From Triplophysa rosa (lineage: Eukaryota; Chordata; Actinopteri; Cypriniformes; Nemacheilidae), in NCBI RefSeq assembly GCF_024868665.1, contig NC_079891.1, forward strand, positions 15,404,243-15,468,242: 64,000 bases of DNA. The letters are read 5' to 3'. Of the stretch, positions 54,938 to 64,000 are shown piece by piece (positions within the stretch are counted from its first letter, which is position 1; every line of letters begins with the position of its first letter). A program made the position numbers and the translations under genes. Below the pieces are notes generated by a model, which did not search any database, was not told the DNA's origin, and worked only from the letters and a program-made list of their open reading frames with translations.

Positions 54938-56613
54938 TGACCAAGCGTCGGGGGTGCGACGGCACTAATCACAACCTACGACTACGCCACCTTGGGACTT
55001 TCACCCAAAGATTTACCATAAGCTAAGCTAAGCTAAGTAAACGAACAACACAGGTTCAAGTCACTCAGGCAGAGAAATGGGTAAAAAAGTACAAAATATT
55101 TATTAATATAATCCACTTAATGGCAAGGGGCTGGGACTTATCCACCAGGGCTGACTTAAATCACTTCTAGATCAATTCACCACATCCAACTGTGCACACA
55201 CGTAGGCATGCTAAGGCTAGTGCTAGTGGCGAGCACTGCACACAGTGAAGAAACACCACCACCAAGGTCAAGAACAATCCACGCAATGCCCTTGGGTACC
55301 CAGACCCTGCCAAAAAGAAAGAAATCCATTTAACAAATGGGGGATGCGAATCCCCGTGTCAATTGGCACAATGATCAACGCAGTCAAAAAAAACAAAGAC
55401 ACAAAATAAACAAATTAGAATAATAAATCAACCAAGGACCCAAAAAAAGGACAAGGCTCAACTGGAACACTTTTAAACAACGGCTGTCACGTCGTTAAAG
55501 TACAATGTCCTCGAGCCAGTCAAAGTAATAAAGTCCTTGTACATATCGGGTCCAAAAAATAATATACAAAACAAGAAAAGAATCGGATCCAACATTAAAC
55601 AAAGGTTAATATAAAAAAAACTAAACTTAGCCAACCAAAAATGCATAAACATGACAAAAAAACAAACAAAATAAGGAAATCACATTAACCAAAAATGACT
55701 GAGACTCCAAAATAATAATAAATCAAATGAAAACAAACTGAACTCAAACACTGGAAGGGAACAAATTGACGTAAAACCCGAAAGGGAAACAGACTGAAGT
55801 CAGACCGTCAAATCCGGAAAGGAAAACAGACCGAAGTCAGACCGTCAAATACGGAAGGGAAAACAGACCAAAGTCAGACCGTCAAACCCGGAAGGGAAAA
55901 CAGAACATTAACGCTGTCCAAAGGAGCGCAGCACGACCCCCCTGTTCTTTATGATGTAGACCTCATCCATAAGCCTAGGGCAAAAAGCAGGGGTGTTACA
56001 CGGTTAGATATTTCCTCTTACCTTATATCCACCTGAAGCACGTACATACCCATAACAGGATGCGCTAGAGAACGACACTCCGATCTTCATGACGAATCAC
56101 ACAAGAGCACTCGGAGCGAGAAATAATACCGGAATCAACCTGACAACACAGCGATCTAGAGGAAATAAAGCAGGGAACAGTTCAATAACGACCCTGCTTA
56201 TCACCCAGAAAGGAAGTTGCTGTATAAAACAAATAAGTTGTAAACAACTACACATACGATCAATCCCATGACAACTAACAATAAACTTTACCGTTTATGG
56301 TGTCCACATCCACTCACGGAAAGTCAGAACGTAACACAGCAATCACAGCATATAGACTGCGCAGTGTAAATGACTACAAGCGATCCCACCGCTAAAAAAG
56401 AATAGCATATTAACAAAATGGTCCCAGCAAAACCCCAGACAAACACACTATAGCAAAAGCCTACCGTGGCGGGTATCCACATCCGATTCAGATGGTGCAG
56501 AGGTTCATGGGAAGTGAACAGGTGACTGCGGGTGACAAGGGCACTTGCCCTTTTATACTATAGGGGAGCATCGCTCATAGGCCAAACCCAACATTACCAT
56601 GGGTACCAACACA
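54938..56613 (-). mobile_element. Possible 1.68-kb solo LTR in reverse orientation
   Basis: This insert splits the 3' LTR of the 52507 element exactly between TTTTTG and TATTTGATTCCC. Its ends are TG and CA, flanked by TTTTG and TTTAG (4 of 5 match, perhaps a decayed 5-bp duplication). On the minus strand it has a TATA-type motif (AGTATAAAAGGG) about 55 bp from its start and AATAAA about 150 bp from its end, as an LTR would. It has no long ORF. The LTR reading is an inference; another large nonautonomous element is possible. Confidence 0.5.
55774..55912. repeat. 35-bp minisatellite, about 3.7 copies
   Basis: The unit GGGAAAACAGACCGAAGTCA with GACCGTCAAA recurs every 34-36 bp with few differences, inside the insert at 54938-56613. 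Confidence 0.9.
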
Positions 56614-56646
56614 TTTAGTATTTGATTCCCGTCACCTGCCCATCAC

Positions 56647-57079
56647 AGGTACATGGTTGGTTTCCTGATGTGTTCCTGTGTTCCTGTATGCTGAATAAAA
56701 ATATTTCTCCTAACATTCACTTTATTTATTTTTTGTTATGTAACATGTATTGTAGTATTTTACAAAACTTTACTAAAAATATTCACTCCTGATTGACAGT
56801 GGAAAAACAAACATTTTACTACATGTTGTTCATTCAAACACTGACGTCAGGGAACAAAAACAGCACTGCCCTCTCTAGGACCGAATCCTAGCAGTTCCCC
56901 TGTTTGAGATCCTTAAAGAGAGAGTAAAAACATACAAAAAACGACTTCATGAAAGACGAAAAAAATGCACATAATAAATTACTCAGAGTAAGACTAAAAA
57001 TAATCTTATTAACATTGTAATATCATTGTTTTAGGCAGAATTTCTATTGTGAGGGCAAATGTAACACAAAACATAGACA

Positions 57080-57082
<3 letters not shown>
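56647..57082. other. No recognisable feature
   Basis: AT-rich sequence after the truncated 3' LTR, running into a CT microsatellite. Confidence 0.4.

Positions 57083-57125
<43 letters not shown>
57083..57125. repeat. (CT)n microsatellite
   Basis: An uninterrupted run of about 21 CT units. Confidence 0.97.
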
Positions 57126-57126
<1 letters not shown>

Positions 57127-57297
57127 ATTATCATTCATTTTCTCTTACATATTCAGTATAGATTAAACAAAACCGAAAGTGGACCATCACTGATTTGTGA
57201 CTAAAACTAGTATTTAAAATCTGTCTGGATGCACAAAATAAATTACATTTGGTTTGACTCCTGCAACTGTATACAGACTCCTGAAAGTATACAAATA

Positions 57298-57728
57298 TGT
57301 GACCCTGGACAACAAAATTTATGGGTCAATTTTTCGATATTGAGATTTTTACATAATCTGAAAGCTGAATAAATAAACTTTCTATAGATATATGAGTTGT
57401 TAAAATAGGACAATATCTGGCTGAGATACAACCGTTTAAAACTCTGGAATCTGAGAGCGCAAAAAAATCTAAATATTGAGAAAATTGCCTTTGAAGTTGT
57501 TAATCAGGGGCACTGTGGCAGACCATCCACTCACAAAAATAAAGTTTTTATATATTTAAGGTAGGAAATTTACAAAATATCTTCATGGAACATGATCTTT
57601 ACTTAATATCCTAATGATTTTTTGGCATAAAAGAAAAATCGATCATTTTGACCCACACAATGTATTTTTGTCTTTTACTAAAAATGTTCCCGTGCTACTT
57701 AAGACTGGTTTTGTGATCCAGGGTCACA
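57298..57728. mobile_element. TA-flanked MITE, TGTGACCCTGGA family
   Basis: The left end TGTGACCCTGGACAACAAAA and the right end TTTTGTGATCCAGGGTCACA are inverted with two mismatches in about 20 bp, flanked by TA (57296-57297 and 57729-57730). The 431-bp body is AT-rich and non-coding. The terminus is one I recognise from fish genomes. Confidence 0.87.
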
Positions 57729-57738
57729 TATCACTTCC

Positions 57739-59326
57739 TACCCAAAGTTCTTCTGGCTCACTTGTGGGCCACAACATGTTAGTTTCTGGCTCAGTGGCGG
57801 CTGGGTCCCCGGCCCAGATCTGGCCCACACACTGATACACTGAAAAATAATTATTCACTCAACTTGACTCGGAGTCATCTGAACAGATTCATCTTGTTGA
57901 TGTCAAGATCTCACCAGAGGAGAATTAAACACAACCACTATTAACATCTTCACTTATTACAGACACCGCTTTTACTTTATCTCATAAATGTATAAAAGAT
58001 CTTAGTGAGAATGAACAGGGTTTTGATCTAGTTTATATTTGATTGAAAACATGTTGGTTTGACGTCACCATTATGGTGATCAGTGTTTATCTCAGTAAGG
58101 CTCTTGACTTGACTAATTTAACAGGTGCAGTTATGTTTTACTCAGAACACTTGTGCATCTGTGAAACAACGGTCCTAAAAGAGGTTTTACTGTTTCAACT
58201 GATATGATTATGTCATGTTGTGAAGCTGTGGTGTTGAGATGAAAATGGCTTGTGAAAGCTTTTTGTGTGTGCGTGAAACAAACATCATTCATATGACATA
58301 TCATGCACTGTATTAACACTCAGAGCAGGTGAACAGTTTCAATTCTCAAGGAAGAGAGACATCAGCACTCATCATACAAACCTCAACTATGGTGACAACA
58401 GTAAAGTTCTGGTGCAAAATGTATACATGCTGCAGTGCATGCTGGGGAGTCATGGATGAGTTGCGTGCTATGAGGTTCCCCAGCATGCACTGCAGCATGA
58501 TATTATTTTACTTACCATTCTTGAGATTAATAGTCTGATTGTTGATGTCTCTGTGTATAGCAGGCTATTGACTTGAAATTTTCACATTTGTGATTTTTTT
58601 TTGTAAAACTAGAGCTCAGAGCTGCATTCATGAACTTTGAGAGACTAAAGATAAGAACTCATATGATATGTGAGTTGTATCTTAGATGCTAGGTATGAAT
58701 ACAGTTTGTTCTGTGATGATCTTAGCATTTGGTCATCTTCTATTTTCTTGACCAAAGTAACATGTGTTCTAACACTATTGTAACGGTCAGGAAAAACGAA
58801 TATCAAAAATGAAGAGTAAAGTGCTTAGTTAAATGTCACAATGATCACCATAATGGTGACTTCAAGCAAAATATTATTCATGAAATATAAACATGTTATT
58901 TCTCAACAAGATATGTTGTGCACGTGTGAAATAAAGTGAAAGTGTTGTGTGTAATAAGTTAAGATGTTAATGGTGTTTGTGTTTAATATTCCTCTGATAA
59001 GATCTAGACAGATTTAATTTTCATCTAAAGCTGCCCTTAAGTCTGTTGTAGATGTAGAACACTGAGCAGTGTTAATTTACTCTGTAACTTAACTCAGTTA
59101 AAGCATCAAGATGACTCTTTGCAGATGATTTAAATTAGTCAAGTTGAGTGAAGGAATCTTTTTCACGGTTCAGTAAGTGGGCCACATCTGGGCCACAGCC
59201 CTTCATTCAATAATCTCTGGGCCACATTCATTTTTCTACTCACAATCAAACAGCAGTGTGTGGACCACATCTGGGCCGAGGACCCAGCCGTGTATCGGGC
59301 CACAAGTGCATTTTGCTACCTGGGTA
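57739..59326. mobile_element. Large fold-back element, about 1.6 kb
   Basis: The left end TACCCAAAGTTCTTCTGGCT and the right end, complemented, TACCCAGGTAGCAAAATGCA begin two long inverted arms. Matches include GGCTGGGTCCCCGGCCCAGA on the left against GGCTGGGTCCTCGGCCCAGA from the right, CACTCAACTTGACT in both, and TCACCATTATGGTGATCA in both. The arms can be followed, diverged, to a perfect 23-bp palindrome at the centre (58426-58448 and 58477-58499). No transposase frame exists. The right arm carries extra copies of the GTGGCCCAGATGTGGCCCAC module. Confidence 0.8.
58426..58499. repeat. Perfect 23-bp hairpin at the fold-back centre
   Basis: CATGCTGCAGTGCATGCTGG with three more bases is repeated exactly as its complement after a 28-base loop. 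It is the only perfectly conserved part of an otherwise diverged pair of arms. Confidence 0.95.
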
Positions 59327-59699
59327 CCATGTGTATTTCAGTAATCCTGTCTGTGCCACTACTAATTGTATTTACCAAGGCAACCCTCACTCTTTTCAAA
59401 AAGACCAGCCTGGATTTAACATATCGGTGAAATTGTGCAATGAATATCTTGGTGATGGTTAAGAATTGCATAATGTTATGGCAGGAAATGTAGTGACTGT
59501 ATGTCATCTACAGGAAAAGTGCAGAGACAAGCAGTATTTAGCCTATATATTTGGATGGGATATGATCGATGTCAAATGAATTAGCCTTTATGAGGTTAGC
59601 ATAATGCACTGCAAACATTCGTTGAAAATGACGATGTGAGACGCAGTTTGAATGAGAGGAGGATTACAGTCTGGTTCTCAGAGGGTTAAAATTTCACTT

Positions 59700-59921
59700 T
59701 GAGGGGGAGTTACCCGAATCTGCAGTAACATCAGAGCGCGCATTCCTCGGCAGAGCGGCCAACATCCCGGGAATAAGACCTTAACCGTCAACATCTCAGA
59801 CTCACAGCCCGGGAATTTACCGGTGCTACACACGATTCCACACCATTCCCAAATCTTATCTTCTCTGCCGGTTAGGACAAAGCTGTATGAGCATGCACGG
59901 TTCTCCTAAATCCCTTAACGT
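59700..59921 (+). CDS. Candidate first exon of a plus-strand gene
   Basis: A CpG-richer stretch (ACATCAGAGCGCGCATTCCT, CATCCCGGGAATAAGACC) with little repeat character ends at a strong donor, GTAG|GTGAGTAC, at 59921. An ATG at 59887, with another six bases later, opens a short in-frame peptide (MSMHGSPKSLNV) to the donor in phase 1. The exon may be mostly 5' UTR. The transcript would run right, and I could not find the next exon in the remaining 4 kb. The gene is not recognised. Confidence 0.4.
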
Positions 59922-62900
59922 AGGTGAGTACAACATTTTCCCGTGAAACGAACGTGGTAGAATGACAGCCTGTCAGAAAACCGGTGTATTGAGATGATCT
60001 CGCGGTTTATAATGAATTTCAACAAATGCGTGAATTGAAAACGCGATGTCGTGGTTTATTTTTTCTTACAGAATACACTGGTCGGTTTCCATTTACTGCA
60101 CCGGGAGCTCTGTTGCTGTCTGAAATCCGTTATGTTGGCTCGATTTTCCGTCTGTCTGTAGCAGTATCGTGTTGTGTAGGCTATTTACAGATTTACAAAT
60201 CATAAAACATGCTCACAGCGGGACACGGCTTAGGCAATGTGAGATGAGCGAGCGTTTCGATCAGATGTTACATGTTGCGTTATGAATAGAATAAAGCCCT
60301 ACAGCAGCACCTACCGTGTTTTAGCGTTGAGCGACATTTCAGTCAGATATTTACTGGTATGGGTTACAGTACGTCCCTCTTTCTTTATGTCATCTTTATG
60401 TTTGTGTATCTAAATCCATGTATTCTGTTTCTGTTTTGGAACCTGTGGATTTGCAGTGATGATGATATCACGTCGCTATTTGCCAGTGGTCTGACCTAAA
60501 TTCACAAATGTTTACATTCATCATCAGTGACCATGTCATATATAAAAAGGCTTGACACCACATTAAAAATGTATCTTACCTTGATCTAGTGTAGCATAAG
60601 ACAAAACTTGCAATTATATAGGGTGGTAGCCTACCTAATAATCCTGTGTGGTTACTGCAGAGAACCAAGACCACCCAGAGTTCCTCATAATCTGATTTGA
60701 TAGATGTTTGCTGTCCAATTTGAATTTGTTTGCTTGTCATGGATTAGCTTTTAGACTTCAAGATGCATGGTTGGAACTTACAATTATACAAATACAATTT
60801 TTCAGGACGGGTCATCAGGGTTTAAAGTCTCATGCATGTAAAGACCCTAAATAGGGCCTACTGGTGAAAAAGGGCACTGGGCTGTTTTAAAGGGCATTTG
60901 TGCATTGGTTTGCTTTTGGTTACAGGTATGATCTCAGTTCAAGAGAACGTGCTTGCATGTCATTAAGTCCAGGTTGACCTTAATCACGGTTGTGCGAGGG
61001 GTGGAGAATCAAAGCCTTTAAGCATTAGAAGAACCCAGCAGAATTGAAGACAAGTTAAAAAGAAGAGAGAAATTTCACTTACTAGAACTTTAAGATCTCC
61101 ACTTTCTCTCTTTTCCTGTATGGCATTTTCATCCATTTCCCATTGCCACACCATCCCCCAAAGTACCTTTTAGAGGAGGAAATGCCACAGTAAATACATT
61201 CCTTTTCCTCTCACAAAGCTCGTAATGTTGAGGGAACACGTAACCCATTAATATGACTTGACATTCAAGAAGTCTAAAGTCAAGAATAAAAAGTATCTGA
61301 AACATTGGAGGAAAATGTCTTTGTTCAAACATCAGACACGGACACATGCCTTCAATTTCATTAAAAGGGGAAATGTGTTTCTACTTAATATGTGTAAATG
61401 ACTTTACCAAGGACAAGGAGCCAACACTGTGTTTAACCGTTTTAAAATGTAAATTGCCATTTAAAAAAAAGATGCCTGTATGACTCAGATCAAGACATTC
61501 TTTTTCGCTCTTGTTGGTACAATGTGTGCAGTTTTATTGGAACCAGATGTTGGCACTCAACTTAGTTTCCCTTATGTCCTTCATTCTAAACTCTCTGAGG
61601 CTTTCAAATGCTGTCAAACAACCTACGTCTTTCTTTTTATGGGAATGCCCACATGTTTTAAAAAAGAGAGTAAATATCACAAATAACAAAGAAACAAACT
61701 CAACTCTCTGTCACTTTGAGTCTTAATGAGAATCTTCTTCTAAGTCTGTTTCTACCGCTGTGATATTTTATGAGACAATAGGGACTGCTATTGTATTTCA
61801 TTGTAGACGGGTAAGTAGAGAAGTCGTAGATGTCCTTTTATGTGTAGAGTGGAATTTCAGTGTGGCGGCCACATGCTTAGGTAAGTGACCTTTGACCCAA
61901 GTGTTTGTTTGTAATGCACTTTCCCCTCCTAAATAAGGAATGAAATTAGGATTTTTATTTTATTTCAGAAAAGAATGAAAAATGGTTTATAACCGTTTGC
62001 TTTCTTCATTATCTACTAGGATAACACATGATCTTCCACCCACAGCCAATCAGATTTAAGTATCATTAGTGATTTCTGTCTGGGTCTGATGCGTGGGCCC
62101 TAAGTGTACCAGCTTTGCATTGGATTTATAAACACACAGTGACTGTATCTATCCCTCACCCTATCAACAAAGGTTGTGCCCCTAAGGGGATACCTTGCCC
62201 ATCTACTATTGTTCAGAAAAATTTGTTCAGAAAATTTTAAAAATCAAGAACAACCTTTAGCCTGTGCTTGAACCTTTGTTTAACTTTTCTCTGTTTTCAA
62301 GTTCTCATCATTTAATACTCTAAGTACATTGTGTCCCAGATGTACGTACAGAACGCATTTTGTTGGTTGAAGGTCTTATAAGCAATCCTGTGGATTACTG
62401 CACTGGTTCTAACAGCAAACTACATTGAGATCGTTTTATCATGTAAAGGTATGCTTTACATTTGCTCTGTATTTAATGCAGAATTTGTTGTGTGACTTGA
62501 TGGTTGTTATGTGTTCAATGAAGTGTTGTGGGTCAGGCAGTGTTTGTACACTAGACATTTTAATACCTCTTTTGTAGCAGGTCTGAAACACCTGTACGAC
62601 CACACAAGCAGAGGGACGAAATTATGGTGTACTGCACTTCTCAAATGTTTTTACTTCTACAAAACCTCTACTTATCATAAGACCTCATGCTGAAAAGATG
62701 AACTATATAATGATTTAATTTTTCTCTTCTGCTGTTGTAGTGATACAGTAGTGTGAATGCAGATACACAAACCCTAATTTTATTTTTGTATATTGTTGAG
62801 ATTTGGTATGCTAACATTAATAATTTTATTGCTTCAGGTCGTATTATTCTCACTTAAGGTTCCGATAAATGAAGAAATGTAAAAAAAATCTTTATTTAAA

Positions 62901-64000
62901 ATAAATAGTTTTTAAAGTTTAATTGGCTTCAAATGTTATTTCTATATTGTAGTGCTATTGTGAACAAAAATAAATCGTTTTTAAATAAATAAGTTTGATA
63001 GGATGTCACATAAAATCCCTTCTAACAATCAGTTTCTCTCTTTGAATGTGGGATGTAATTGTTTAACATTTCTTCTAAGGCTTTGTGTATACTGTGTATC
63101 TTACCCTCATTTTGTTTGATTTTGTGTCTTGGGTGATGGATTGTGTGTTTGCTGTGCAAAGCCAGCCTGTGAGTGCTCCTCTGTGAAAAGAGTTGTCCAT
63201 ACCTGTCTTACTGGCAAACGGGTGCCATAGCAACCATGAGAATCCAAAGCCTTCAGTGTCATGCAGTAATAAATGGTTACAGGTTGTATTTAGATTGCAA
63301 AACGTTGCGAATCAGTTCTATTATAAATCAAGAAATTAGCACATTAGAATGGCACTTACAGTTTGTAGTTGACCACTAGCGTTGGGCCGATCACTATATG
63401 GTTTAACTAGTGGTTTTACACTTTTTTACTAATGGTCATTAGTCCAGTATTTACTTAAGATTCAATATAACACACTGTGCTTTGGACATGAAATGCAAGA
63501 AACCAGATGTTACCACACCTAGTTGTGGCCAGTTTCTGCTCTGATCGCTTTCCTCAAACAGTTCATTTTTCTCAGCCAGGAACTGAAGGATTTTGAGGTG
63601 TACTGACGCCATTAAATACGTTGATTGGTCTTGCATGTGGCATGTGTACAATAAGTTCCTTGTTCCTGGTACCTTAGTTTCCTGTTGACGACTGACAACA
63701 CACCCCTGGAGATTTTCTCTGTCCCATGTGTTTCCCTCAGAGGTCTGAGATTCCTGGCACTGATCTGGGGAGGATGTGTCTTGGCTTACTTGTGCGTATT
63801 TACACATACTCCATAGTTTGGGTCAAGTGGCAACATTGTGGCTGAGGACTCAGGGAAGAGGAAATAGGGTGTTTATATCATTTTTCTTCCTCTTTAGAGG
63901 TGTTGTCTAAAAAAGGCTACAAGACCAAGTATAGGAGACCATTTGAGATGCCATGACAGGACAAGAGAGTTAAACACAGGGTAAGGTCTTGTCAGGCCAA
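59922..64000. other. Mostly unassigned; possible first intron of the plus-strand gene
   Basis: Few recognisable repeats here, in contrast to 33-59 kb. The longest frame is a 118-residue reverse one at 63451-63807; it is hydrophilic, has no motif I know and no splice context. No second exon could be supported. Confidence 0.4.

Larger units (their letters stand above)
52507..56646 (+). mobile_element. Nonautonomous LTR element, interrupted by two LTR insertions
   Basis: The 5' LTR is 52507-53135 (TGTCATGATCC...TCATGACA). The internal region holds a basic-plus-proline-rich ORF, then GTGCGTCCCTTGGGGCGGGG as a purine-rich tract before the 3' LTR at 54705. The 3' LTR stops matching near 56646 and is itself split by 54938-56618. 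A solo LTR of a related family (53955-54525) lies in the interior. Both LTRs carry a GT microsatellite at the same place. No pol genes are present. Confidence 0.8.

Noticed and set aside
63451..63807. A 118-residue reverse open frame, a possible gene
   Set aside because: No recognised domain, no splice signals in frame and no support from context; plausible as a chance frame or an unrecognised repeat.

Overview
The window looks like vertebrate nuclear DNA from a teleost, most likely a cypriniform fish. It has no bacterial-style gene density. It is packed with fish-type repeats: tRNA-derived SINEs ending in the motif GTAAGTCGCTTTGGATAAA, many copies of a fold-back MITE beginning TTAAAGGGATAGTTCACCC, hAT-, Harbinger- and Kolobok-like DNA elements, and Ty3/Gypsy-type LTR elements. 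The order was inferred from repeat types I recognise, not from a database search, and I cannot name the species.

Host genes are almost absent. I can support only two likely terminal exons. One is a minus-strand first coding exon (31043-31127) encoding a signal-peptide-like N-terminus with a GTGAGT donor. Its gene would run leftwards, so much of 1-31 kb may be its first intron. The other is a plus-strand first exon at about 59700-59921, also with a GTGAGT donor, whose gene would run off the right edge. Neither gene could be named.

Layout: 1-12 kb holds scattered MITEs, SINEs, a LINE tail, a long (CT)n tract and a 736-bp inverted-repeat MITE. 12-20 kb holds one LTR family (TGTCA...TGACA) as a rearranged copy, a solo LTR and a copy with a gag-like, proline-rich ORF. 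20-33 kb is mostly unannotated, with small MITEs, a 41-bp inverted duplication and the minus-strand first exon. 33-37.4 kb holds nested MITEs, a solo LTR and a hAT-like element. 40-42.6 kb is a decayed minus-strand chromodomain Ty3/Gypsy element. 43.1-49.4 kb is a three-level nest: a Kolobok-like element with a THAP fragment, split by a 5-kb element carrying spliced gene-like exons, itself split by a Harbinger-like element with a broken MADF-type gene. 50 kb has a second LTR of the 40-kb element. 52.5-56.6 kb is a third proline-rich LTR element interrupted by two other LTR-like insertions. 57.3-59.3 kb has a TA-flanked MITE next to a roughly 1.6-kb fold-back element.

The most interesting signals are the nested transposon with captured exons, including an 80-bp tandem array grown from the end of the coding sequence; a hairpin at the start of every copy of one LTR family whose paired bases change together; and the large fold-back element centred on a perfect 23-bp palindrome. 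Pol genes and transposases seen here are truncated or frameshifted, so nothing in the window appears able to move on its own.
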